Assembly: GCA_011052165.1 (NCBI GenBank)
Contig: DRJN01000375.1
Span: 1-10,366, forward strand
Length of the DNA: 10,366 bases
Source: Gammaproteobacteria bacterium
GTDB lineage: Bacteria > Pseudomonadota > Gammaproteobacteria > UBA6429 > Thiohalophilaceae
Reading direction: 5' to 3'
Positions within the stretch are counted from its first letter, which is position 1; each line of letters begins with the position of its first letter. This document shows, in pieces, positions 1 through 6,236 of the stretch. The notes under the pieces are model-generated. The model had not been told where the DNA came from and searched no databases. It was given only the letters and a program-made list of their open reading frames with translations. A program made the translations under genes and the position numbers.

Positions 1-151
1 GCATTCCGGGCGCGTGCGTCGTGGTCGGGGATGGACAGTTTCCGGCATTGAGGACATTTTCGTGTGCAGGAAGGGAGAGGAGCACGCTATAGTGCGGATC
101 GAGATGGTGCAGCGACAGGTCAAGGCGGAGCTGCTGCTGGAGATGGCTTAA
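1..151 (+). pseudogene. 3' end of an RfaH/NusG-like antiterminator gene, frameshifted
   Basis: This looks like the C-terminal KOW domain of a NusG-family specialised antiterminator (RfaH type). The frame ending at TAA 149-151 reads SGIEDIFVCRKGEE, then AIVRIEMVQRQVKAELLLEMA. This matches the usual 'F-x-G-x-E-G-I-F ... G-E-x-R' pattern and the following beta strands of RfaH C-termini. Just upstream the match moves to another frame, where positions 3-41 read IPGACVVVGDGQF, the typical 'PG-x-V-x-V-x-DGxF' opening of the KOW domain. The two halves join only if one base was lost near 41-44, so the gene seems broken by a single-base deletion, unless the deletion is a sequencing error. The 5' part lies outside the window. 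RfaH-type proteins suppress Rho termination and pausing in long polysaccharide operons, which fits the perfect ops site about 100 bases downstream. The family call is fairly secure; the frameshift is inferred from only a dozen residues. Confidence 0.6.
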
Positions 152-255
152 AAGCGTGAACGACGCAGGACTGCCGCGCCGCGACAACTATAAGAAAAAC
201 AATCGGTTCTTCATTTTGCTTGTGGCCCATTCGGATGAGTGTCTTTCACCCGGAG

Positions 256-267
256 GGCGGTAGCGTG
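256..267 (+). promoter_or_regulatory. ops: ops element (RfaH recruitment site)
   Basis: The 12 bases GGCGGTAGCGTG match the E. coli ops (operon polarity suppressor) consensus exactly, on the coding strand and in the expected place, about 200 bases before the first biosynthetic gene. Transcribing RNA polymerase pauses at ops, and RfaH binds the exposed non-template strand hairpin and stays on the polymerase. The RfaH-like gene remnant immediately upstream supports the call. The longer JUMPStart sequence around ops in enterics is not obviously conserved here; only the core is. Confidence 0.85.
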
Positions 268-350
268 CCCGGGTGCCCGTTTGCCGAGTTTTTGCGCGCC
301 GAGTCGCGAAAGGTAAAGATGGCAAGGCGGTTCTGGCTCACGCGCATTGC

Positions 351-364
351 CGGCACGAGTGCCG
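351..364. repeat. Short perfect inverted repeat in the leader
   Basis: CGGCAC-GA-GTGCCG is a six-base perfect stem with a two-base loop. The loop is too tight for an ideal RNA hairpin and no T-tract follows, so this is not an intrinsic terminator. It could be a pause hairpin or a chance palindrome in GC-rich DNA. Confidence 0.25.
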
Positions 365-466
365 AAACGGCGGATGCATCAGAAGTCACTGGCCTACACA
401 AAAGCATGTCTTTCTCCTACTGACCTCGAAGTTTCCCCGGATATCACATGGAGAAAATGAAATAAA

Positions 467-1240
467 ATGAAAGCAGTGATTTTAGCTGGTGGCTTGGGAA
501 CACGGATCAGTGAAGAGTCCTACCTGAGGCCCAAGCCGATGATTGAAATTGGCAGCAAGCCGATTCTTTGGCATATTATGAAGACTTACAGCCACTATGG
601 CGTTAATGATTTTATCATTTGCTGTGGCTATAAAGGCTATGTAATCAAAGAATATTTTGCCAATTATTTCTTGCATATGTCCGATGTTACCTTTGATATG
701 CAACGCAACTCCATGCAGGTGCATCGGAATAAGGCCGAGCCTTGGAAAGTTACCGTGGTCGATACCGGTGAAGAGACCATGACCGGTGGTCGCTTAAAGC
801 GCGTGGTGCAGTATCTGGATGATGAGGATTTTTGCTTTACCTACGGTGATGGCGTATCTGATGTGAACATTGGGAAACTGATTGATTTTCACAAGCAGCA
901 GGGGTGCCTCGCAACATTAACCGCAGTACAGCCACCAGGGCGTTTCGGCATTCTTCACATCGAAGATTGTAAAACAAAATCTTTCGATGAAAAACCTCAG
1001 GGTGATGGTGCATGGATCAACGGCGGTTATTTTGTGCTCTCTCCACAGGTCATTAGATATATTGATGGGGATTCGAGCATGTTTGAACAGGCACCATTGA
1101 AGGATCTTACGGCAGATGGCCAGTTGGCTGCATTCCATCATTGTGGATTCTGGCAGCCTATGGATACCCTGCGCGATAAAATATATTTGGAGGAACTTTG
1201 GCAAGCAGCCAAAGCACCGTGGAAGGTATGGGCAGAGTGA
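467..1240 (+). CDS. rfbF: Glucose-1-phosphate cytidylyltransferase
   Basis: This enzyme makes CDP-glucose from glucose-1-phosphate and CTP in the cytoplasm, the first committed step to CDP-linked 6-deoxy and 3,6-dideoxyhexoses. The 257-residue product has the same length as Salmonella RfbF. It opens with the nucleotidyltransferase signature MKAVILAGGLGTRISEESYL and the RPKPMIEIGSKPILWHIM segment that binds the nucleotide. Near residue 127 it has YGDGVSDV (metal-binding Asp), then FDEKPQ (sugar-phosphate Lys) and WINGGYFVLS. The ATG at 467 gives the canonical N-terminus. A GGAG lies 13 bases upstream (450-453), rather far; between them a tiny ATG-AAA-TAA frame (457-465) sits at closer spacing to that ribosome site. 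The stop overlaps the likely rfbG start as GTGA, indicating translational coupling. I am very confident of the function. Confidence 0.97.
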   Translation: MKAVILAGGLGTRISEESYLRPKPMIEIGSKPILWHIMKTYSHYGVNDFIICCGYKGYVIKEYFANYFLHMSDVTFDMQRNSMQVHRNKAEPWKVTVVDTGEETMTGGRLKRVVQYLDDEDFCFTYGDGVSDVNIGKLIDFHKQQGCLATLTAVQPPGRFGILHIEDCKTKSFDEKPQGDGAWINGGYFVLSPQVIRYIDGDSSMFEQAPLKDLTADGQLAAFHHCGFWQPMDTLRDKIYLEELWQAAKAPWKVWAE

Positions 1241-2367
1241 AAAACATGTTTGGTGGGGTGTACCAGGGCAGGCGCGTGCTGGTTACTGGGCATACCGGTT
1301 TTAAGGGGAGTTGGCTAACTTTGTGGCTGGCCGAGTTGGGGGCGAATGTGTATGGCTACGCACTCGAACCGCCAACAAGTCCCAACTTGTTCGAGGAGGC
1401 CCATGTGCCGTCAGCCCTGGCAAGGCATGAAATTGGCGATGTTCGCGATTGTTCGCATCTGCAGTCCTATCTAAGTGAAGTGAAGCCGGATATCGTGTTT
1501 CATCTGGCAGCTCAACCTTTGGTGCGTCTCTCCTATGAGGAGCCGCTCGCAACCTACGCCACCAATGTCATGGGAACGGTGCATCTGCTGGAGGCAGTGC
1601 GACATGTGGATTCGGTGCGTGTTTGTCAGGTAATTACATCTGATAAATGTTACGAGAATCGCGAATGTGTCTATGCTTATCGGGAGAATGATCCGATGGG
1701 CGGCTACGACCCCTACAGCAACAGCAAGGGTTGTGCGGAGTTGGTGGTATCATCCTATCGGCAGTCATTTTTCCATCCTGATAAGATCAGTGAACATGGC
1801 GTAAGCCTCTCTTCCGTGCGCGCAGGTAATGTGATTGGCGGTGGCGACTGGGCGGAGAATCGAATTATACCGGATTGCATTCGCGCATTATCTCGCGGTG
1901 AGCCTATTCAAGTGCGCAATCAGCATGCGATTCGCCCATGGCAACATGTATTAGAGCCACTATCGGGTTATTTGTGGCTGGCTGCAAAACAATATCAAGA
2001 GCCGGGATGCTATGAGGAAGGTTGGAACTTTGGTCCAATGGGCACCTGCGATATGAATGTCAGACAAATTGTTGAACTCATCGTGAACGCTTGGGGAAAT
2101 GGTTCCTGGCAAGCTCAGAATACCACGATACATGTTTTTCACGAAGCCAAGTTTTTGAAGCTGGATGTAACGAAAGCGAACACTCTGTTGTCATGGTCAC
2201 CTGTCTGTTCAGTTCCTGAAAGTGTTGCAGATACGGTGATATGGTATCGGCTTTATCAAGACAAGGGATCTGACATGAAATCGTTTACGCTTGGTCAGAT
2301 TAGAAGCTACTATGGAAAGGCAGTAAATACCGGTCTGGATTGGGCTGGCAAGGGGTCGAAATCCTAA
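1237..2367 (+). CDS. rfbG: CDP-glucose 4,6-dehydratase
   Basis: RfbG is an NAD-dependent extended SDR enzyme that converts CDP-glucose to CDP-4-keto-6-deoxyglucose. The sequence shows the Rossmann motif VLVTGHTGFKGSWLTLWLAE, the ITSDKCYENRE segment holding the active-site Thr-Ser-Asp region, the catalytic YSNSK (Y-x-x-x-K) in GGYDPYSNSKGCAE, and RAGNVIGGGDWAENRIIPD, all typical of RfbG. Start choice is open. GTG 1237 overlaps the rfbF stop as GTGA, has GGAAGG ten bases upstream, and gives 376 residues. ATG 1246 (373 residues) gives an N-terminus closest to known homologues (about eight residues before GRRV). ATG 1228 sits too close to the GGAAGG to use it. Family members are about 360 residues, so the gene is full length. 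It acts directly after RfbF and feeds RfbH. Confidence 0.96.
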   Translation: MKNMFGGVYQGRRVLVTGHTGFKGSWLTLWLAELGANVYGYALEPPTSPNLFEEAHVPSALARHEIGDVRDCSHLQSYLSEVKPDIVFHLAAQPLVRLSYEEPLATYATNVMGTVHLLEAVRHVDSVRVCQVITSDKCYENRECVYAYRENDPMGGYDPYSNSKGCAELVVSSYRQSFFHPDKISEHGVSLSSVRAGNVIGGGDWAENRIIPDCIRALSRGEPIQVRNQHAIRPWQHVLEPLSGYLWLAAKQYQEPGCYEEGWNFGPMGTCDMNVRQIVELIVNAWGNGSWQAQNTTIHVFHEAKFLKLDVTKANTLLSWSPVCSVPESVADTVIWYRLYQDKGSDMKSFTLGQIRSYYGKAVNTGLDWAGKGSKS

Positions 2368-2382
2368 TGCAAAAGGCTGTAT

Positions 2383-2412
2383 TTGACACGCGCCATGTGG
2401 GTGCAGCCTATC
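2383..2412 (+). promoter_or_regulatory. Candidate promoter before the toxin-antitoxin module
   Basis: A perfect -35 box TTGACA (2383-2388) is followed after 18 bases by CCTATC (2407-2412), a weak -10. It lies in the ~114-base gap after rfbG, the only sizeable gap between genes upstream of the IS. Toxin-antitoxin modules usually carry their own autoregulated promoter, so the position is sensible. The -10 is poor and no operator repeat is obvious, so confidence is low. Confidence 0.3.
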
Positions 2413-2481
2413 GGGGATTATCGGCTAAAATACGAATCTGGTTTTTCCTTGGACAACAGTTTGTGAAGGGTGGGGTGTGAG

Positions 2482-2730
2482 ATGGGAAATGCAATTAGAA
2501 AAATAATAAACCTGGGTAAGAGTCGAACTCTATCCATTGAGATCCCCTCCGATTTTGGAGATTTCGTTGAGCTTATTTTACTCCCCTGTGACGATGACAA
2601 ATTAACTCTAAGCAAGGTTGTTGATGATTTGTCAGAGGATGAGGTGTTTCTTGCGTCAGCGTATTCCGCGGTGATCGAAGATGACGCCGGAGAAGATAAA
2701 ATCTGGGAGGCCTATCTGCATGCCAGTTGA
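2482..2730 (+). CDS. Putative type II antitoxin (partner of a MazF/PemK-like toxin)
   Basis: This small 82-residue protein starts MGNAIRKIINLGKSRTLSIE and continues into a hydrophobic strand (FVELILL), then a strongly acidic half with DDDK, DDLSEDE, EDDAGEDKIWEAYL. A short DNA-binding-like N-terminus followed by an acidic, probably flexible tail is the usual plan of MazE/PemI-type antitoxins, whose tails clamp the toxin. I do not recognise a specific family from sequence alone. The call rests mainly on context: its last 11 bases overlap the start of a MazF/PemK-like coding region, the standard antitoxin-first order. The ATG at 2482 has GGGG six bases upstream; an in-frame GTG at 2470 would add four residues. 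The module is an intruder between rfbG and rfbH, which are adjacent in typical rfb clusters. Confidence 0.6.
   Translation: MGNAIRKIINLGKSRTLSIEIPSDFGDFVELILLPCDDDKLTLSKVVDDLSEDEVFLASAYSAVIEDDAGEDKIWEAYLHAS
2705..2710 (+). promoter_or_regulatory. Ribosome-binding site of the toxin-RfbH gene
   Basis: GGGAGG lies nine bases before ATG 2720, inside the antitoxin coding region. It decides the start of the downstream gene in favour of ATG 2720 (MPVDTQIGEVW), which matches the start of MazF-like proteins. The upstream in-frame ATG at 2681 has no comparable site. Confidence 0.65.
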
Positions 2731-4387
2731 CACTCAGATAGGTGAAGTTTGGATTTATAAGGTTCCATTCGTTGATAGCAAGGGAGCTAAGCCCCGTCCT
2801 GTGGTCATCACATCAACCCCAAACCATGAAGGTGATGTCATGGGGGTCCCGGGTACATCAAAGTTGGATCAAGGGTGCAACGCGTATCAACAAGTCATAT
2901 CCTCTTCGGATTTGCTGGATGGAAAGCTGGTCTGCCCTATATTGTTTTCAGTCAGCAAACAGATGGTTTTCTCTCCGCGCTTTTTTGCTGCGAAGGTGGG
3001 CAGGATTGGTCGGGAATCGTTGGATGCACTGTTGCGCAAGGTTCTGGCATTTCAGGTGGAAAATTTTGATAAAGGGGTGAGATCTCCAAAAAAGTTTATT
3101 CCAGGCAAATCCCATGTACCGGTTTCCGGAAAAGTCATTGGCGTGCCGGAAATTCAGAACATGGTCGATGCCAGCCTCGATGCCTGGCTCACGACTGGGC
3201 GGTTCAACGATGCTTTTGAGAAACGGCTGGCTGAATTTCTCGGCATTCGGTATGCTTTGACGACGAATTCGGGATCGTCCGCCAATCTTTTGGCCGTTTC
3301 TGCCCTGACATCGCCAAAGCTGGGAAAGAGAGCTCTGAAGCCCGGAGATGAGGTTATCACGGTGGCTGCCGGTTTCCCCACCACGGTCAACCCAATCATT
3401 CAGAATGGACTTATACCGGTATTCGTTGATGTGGATATCCCGACCTACAATATCGACCCGGAAAAAATTGAGGCTGCAGTAACGGAAAAGACGCGGGCCA
3501 TCATGATTGCCCACACCTTGGGCAATCCATTCAATCTTGATGCTGTATTGGCCGTCGTAAAGAAACATGATTTGTGGCTGATTGAGGATTGCTGTGATGC
3601 GTTGGGATCGACCTATGCACTCCAGGACCCGTCACTGCTTCCCGCCAAGGCCACCCGAAAGACCTCTCAGTCCTCGGTCCCCGGTTCTCGTCATGTAGGC
3701 ACCTTTGGTCACATCGGCACATTAAGCTTTTATCCCGCCCACCATATTACGATGGGCGAAGGCGGTGCGGTGTTCACCAAAGACAGCCGCTTGAAGGTGA
3801 TTCTGGAATCTTTCCGCGACTGGGGGCGGGATTGCTACTGTGACCCCGGAAAGGACAACACCTGTAAGAAGCGGTTTGACTGGCAACTGGGCAGTTTACC
3901 GAAGGGGTATGATCACAAGTATACCTATTCCCATCTAGGCTATAACCTGAAGATTTCCGATATCCAGGCAGCGGTGGGGTTAGCGCAGATGGATAGGCTG
4001 GAAGGTTTTATCGAAGCAAGAAAGAAGAATTTCATCCATATAAAAGGAGCATTGTCTTCTTTGGAAGAGTTTTTTATTCTTCCTGAAGCGACGCCCAACA
4101 GTGACCCGGCTTGGTTCGGTTTCCCTATTACGATTCGTGAAGATGCACCATTTTGTCGCGTGGATCTGTTGCGTTACATGAGCGATAAAAAGATCGGCAC
4201 GCGATTGCTTTTTGCAGGAAACTTGATTCGCCAGCCGTATTTTGAAGGTATCAATTATCGTATTGAAGGTGAATTGAATAATACGGATCGCATTATGAAT
4301 CAAACATTTTGGGTAGGCACGTATCCTGGCTTAAATGGGGAAATATTGGATTATACTAGTGAATGTATCAAATCCTTTCTGTCATGA
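2720..4387 (+). CDS. rfbH: MazF/PemK-like toxin domain fused to RfbH, CDP-4-keto-6-deoxyglucose 3-dehydratase
   Basis: One open frame of 555 codons holds two proteins. Residues ~1-112 look like a MazF/PemK toxin: IGEVWIYKVPFVDSKGAKPRPVVI matches the G-D-(I/V)-W ... (K/R)-x-R-P-V-V-(I/V) core, then DVMGVPGTSKL and a FFAAKVGRIGRESLDALLRK tail. From about residue 120 it is RfbH (E1), a PMP- and [2Fe-2S]-dependent enzyme that removes the C3 hydroxyl of CDP-4-keto-6-deoxyglucose. Visible E1 hallmarks are SGSSANLLAVSALTSPKLG, FPAH-type cofactor loop YPAHHITMGEGGAV with His in place of the aminotransferase Lys, and cluster cysteines in EDCCDALGS and DCYCDPGKDNTC (C-x-C-x7-C). An extra ~22 residues sit between GSTY and GTFG. 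Free RfbH is about 437 residues; here its N-terminal helix is replaced by or merged with the toxin's last helix. No RfbH-specific start with a good ribosome site is visible. Both domain calls are good; whether one polypeptide is really made depends on the GGGG run at 3074-3077. Confidence 0.88.
   Translation: MPVDTQIGEVWIYKVPFVDSKGAKPRPVVITSTPNHEGDVMGVPGTSKLDQGCNAYQQVISSSDLLDGKLVCPILFSVSKQMVFSPRFFAAKVGRIGRESLDALLRKVLAFQVENFDKGVRSPKKFIPGKSHVPVSGKVIGVPEIQNMVDASLDAWLTTGRFNDAFEKRLAEFLGIRYALTTNSGSSANLLAVSALTSPKLGKRALKPGDEVITVAAGFPTTVNPIIQNGLIPVFVDVDIPTYNIDPEKIEAAVTEKTRAIMIAHTLGNPFNLDAVLAVVKKHDLWLIEDCCDALGSTYALQDPSLLPAKATRKTSQSSVPGSRHVGTFGHIGTLSFYPAHHITMGEGGAVFTKDSRLKVILESFRDWGRDCYCDPGKDNTCKKRFDWQLGSLPKGYDHKYTYSHLGYNLKISDIQAAVGLAQMDRLEGFIEARKKNFIHIKGALSSLEEFFILPEATPNSDPAWFGFPITIREDAPFCRVDLLRYMSDKKIGTRLLFAGNLIRQPYFEGINYRIEGELNNTDRIMNQTFWVGTYPGLNGEILDYTSECIKSFLS
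3071..3082 (+). other. Toxin-RfbH junction with a frame-deciding GGGG run
   Basis: The bases AAAGGGGTGAGA are read as Lys-Gly-Val-Arg in the fused frame. With one G fewer in the run at 3074-3077 they would read AAA-GGG-TGA. The toxin would then end after ...VENFDKG, and the overlapping GTG (GTGA) would be a possible start for RfbH, the same overlap type as at rfbF/rfbG. So the junction sits exactly at a site where one insertion, or one homopolymer sequencing error, converts two overlapping genes into a fusion. Confidence 0.6.
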
Positions 4388-4407
4388 GAACACAAACACG
4401 GAGATGT

Positions 4408-5214
4408 ATGGACACCCGAGATCTAGCGAGAAAAATCAGAATTCACTCCGTTAAAATGGTCAATTGGGGAGGGAGCTCTCATATTGGATCTGTGCTTTCG
4501 ATGGCAGATATTCTAGCTGTTCTATATGGGAATATTTTGAATTTCGATCCATCAAATCCTGAGCTGCCTGACAGGGATCGCGTTATTTTAAGTAAGGGGC
4601 ACGCAGGGGCGGGGGTTTACGCTGTGCTCGCCGAATGCGGATTTTTTCCTATAGAGTGGCTAAAGCAGCATTGCCAAAACGGCTCGGTTTTGAGTGGGCA
4701 TGTATCCAGCAAAGGTGTGCCTGGAGTGGAACTGTCCACTGGTTCTTTAGGGCACGGTCTTTCCGTAGGTGTGGGCCTGGCTTTAGCTGCCAAAATGCGC
4801 AAGAAGGAATATAGAATTTATGTGCTACTTGGGGATGGGGAATGTAACGAGGGTTCGGTCTGGGAGGCTGTGATGTTTGCAGCGCACCATCATTTAAACA
4901 ATTTGATTGTGATAGTTGATAGAAATCATTTACAAAGTATTCATTCAACTGAACAGACATTGAATATGGAGCCATTGAAGGAAAAGTGGCGAGTATTTGG
5001 CTGGAGATCAATTCCTGTTGATGGTCATGATCATGCGGAACTGTCTTCCGTTTTATCTCAAAGGGGTTCAAATCCAATGTGTGTGATAGCTGCAACAACT
5101 AAAGGGAAAGGGGTTTCATTTATGGAGAATCAAGTTGATTGGCATTACAGAACCCCTACTGGAGACTTGTTTCAACAGGCAATAAGAGAGTTGGAAATTT
5201 CTGGTGATGCGTAA
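4408..5214 (+). CDS. Transketolase, N-terminal (thiamine-diphosphate-binding) subunit
   Basis: This is the pyrophosphate-binding half of a split transketolase, 268 residues. It shows SSHIGSVLSMADILAVLYG (catalytic-site His), DRVILSKGHAGAGVY (SKGHA His), STGSLGHGLSVGVGLALA (GSLGHGL), and the ThDP/Mg motif GDGECNEGSVWEA...VDRNHLQS (GDG ... N). Transketolases move a two-carbon ketol unit between sugars using ThDP. The ATG at 4408 has GGAG four bases upstream (4400-4403) and gives the canonical MDTRDLARKIRI start. ATG 4384, overlapping the rfbH stop as ATGA, would add eight residues and is possible. The stop overlaps the next gene by eight bases. Split transketolases occur both in archaeal and bacterial central metabolism and in secondary or surface sugar clusters. 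Placement after rfbH suggests a role on a CDP-keto sugar (inference). Confidence 0.9.
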   Translation: MDTRDLARKIRIHSVKMVNWGGSSHIGSVLSMADILAVLYGNILNFDPSNPELPDRDRVILSKGHAGAGVYAVLAECGFFPIEWLKQHCQNGSVLSGHVSSKGVPGVELSTGSLGHGLSVGVGLALAAKMRKKEYRIYVLLGDGECNEGSVWEAVMFAAHHHLNNLIVIVDRNHLQSIHSTEQTLNMEPLKEKWRVFGWRSIPVDGHDHAELSSVLSQRGSNPMCVIAATTKGKGVSFMENQVDWHYRTPTGDLFQQAIRELEISGDA

Positions 5215-6184
5215 CGCATTTGTGAGGAGCCTGACGGAATTAGCTGCTGCAGATTCGTCTGTAGTTCTGCTGACGGCCGATTTGGGATTTGGTTGTTTTG
5301 ATGATTTCGAAAAGAGATTCCCGGAACAGTTTATTAATGTAGGAATTGCTGAGCAGAACCTGATTGGCATCGCTTCAGGTCTTGCTATGTCCGGTTACAA
5401 AGTATTTGTATATTCGATTGGAAATTTTCCAACATTGCGCTGTTTAGAGCAGATTCGTAATGATGCTTGCTATCATGAATTGAATGTCAATATTGTCGCT
5501 TCTGGTGGTGGTTTTACCTATGGGATGCTTGGTATGTCACATCATGCGACCGAGGATATTGCGATCATGCGTGCACTTCCGAAAGTAACAGTTGTAGCCC
5601 CCGGGACTGATTGGGAAACAAGACAGGCGACATTAGCATTAGCTGAGCTTCCAGGCGTTGGATATCTACGAATTGAAAAAAATGGAATCAAAGATCCTGG
5701 ATCAATAAATAATGATTTTGAAATTGGTAAAGCGAGAGTGCTTCGCGATGGGAAAGATGTTGCACTGGTATCAACTGGAGGTATCTTGGCCGAATCATTC
5801 AAGGCCGCAGATGAATTATTGATTCACGGGATTTCTTGTAAAATAATCAGTATGCATACAGTTAAGCCATTGGATTGTGGAGCGATAATAGCAGTGGCCA
5901 AGAATTTCGATATTGTTATGAGCATAGAAGAAGGGAATCTTTCGGGAGGGTTTGGAAGCGCAATTGCAGAGGCTTATCTTGATGCGGGGATCACACCGCA
6001 TTTTTTTTATAGATTTGGCATGAGAGATAAATATTCATCGATTGTTGGTGACCAAGCCTATCTGCGAAACCACTACGGAATGGATGCGGGTGCGATCGTA
6101 GACAGGGTGATGAAAACCCGTCGACATGTACAATTGGCATTTGGATCGAAGCTTGATGAACAGTTCCCAAAAATAAACGGTTAG
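5207..6184 (+). CDS. Transketolase, C-terminal (pyrimidine-binding) subunit
   Basis: This is the second half of the split transketolase, 325 residues from ATG 5207. It carries the pyrimidine-binding domain with the catalytic glutamate in FINVGIAEQNLIGIASGLA, the SIGNFPTLRCLEQIRND stretch that packs around the aminopyrimidine, SGGGFTYGMLGMSHHATEDI, VVAPGTDWETRQA, and a C-terminal transketolase domain (ALVSTGGILAESFKAAD...). It must pair with the preceding gene, since each half supplies part of the active site. The two overlap by eight bases, which favours equal translation; GTG 5204 directly before the ATG is an alternative start. The stop TAG (6182-6184) is partly supplied by the first base of the adjoining IS; the reconstructed pre-insertion sequence also reads TAG, so the protein is not shortened. 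Confidence 0.9.
   Translation: MRNAFVRSLTELAAADSSVVLLTADLGFGCFDDFEKRFPEQFINVGIAEQNLIGIASGLAMSGYKVFVYSIGNFPTLRCLEQIRNDACYHELNVNIVASGGGFTYGMLGMSHHATEDIAIMRALPKVTVVAPGTDWETRQATLALAELPGVGYLRIEKNGIKDPGSINNDFEIGKARVLRDGKDVALVSTGGILAESFKAADELLIHGISCKIISMHTVKPLDCGAIIAVAKNFDIVMSIEEGNLSGGFGSAIAEAYLDAGITPHFFYRFGMRDKYSSIVGDQAYLRNHYGMDAGAIVDRVMKTRRHVQLAFGSKLDEQFPKING
6181..6183. repeat. Left target-site duplication TTA of the IS
   Basis: TTA directly before the left inverted repeat is repeated directly after the right one (7491-7493). Three bases can match by chance, but the position at both IS ends is exact. Confidence 0.55.
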
Positions 6185-6212
6185 GCGTAGCGCAGAAATA
6201 ACTTGATAAAGT
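6184..6212 (+). repeat. Left terminal inverted repeat of the IS
   Basis: The first 19 bases, GGCGTAGCGCAGAAATAAC, match the reverse complement of the right end at 17 positions; over 29 bases 23 match. The first G also completes the transketolase stop codon. Confidence 0.8.
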
Positions 6213-6236
6213 ATTAGGAATGTGTTTTAAAGCGGT

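Larger units (their letters stand above)
152..466 (+). promoter_or_regulatory. Untranslated leader of the polysaccharide operon
   Basis: This stretch between the antiterminator remnant and rfbF holds no convincing gene. Two overlapping open frames (220-423 and 273-470) have no recognisable product, and the second only runs into the rfbF start. It contains the ops element at 256-267 and a short inverted repeat at 351-364. A TATAAG at 189-194 could be a -10 box, but no good -35 lies at the right distance, so I do not call a promoter. Leaders of this kind (JUMPStart regions) precede RfaH-controlled O-antigen operons and are transcribed but not translated. Confidence 0.5.

Noticed and set aside
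220..470. Two overlapping plus-strand open frames in the leader (67 and 65 codons)
   Set aside because: They overlap each other, contain the ops element region, have no recognisable product and the second ends inside the rfbF start; leader DNA is the better reading.
2681..2719. ATG 2681 as start of the toxin-RfbH gene
   Set aside because: The 13 added residues overlap the antitoxin out of frame, match nothing in MazF-like proteins, and lack a ribosome site, whereas ATG 2720 has GGGAGG nine bases upstream.
2948..3568. Minus-strand frame of 206 codons opposite rfbH
   Set aside because: Shadow of a well-supported coding region; no motif and composition typical of an antisense frame.
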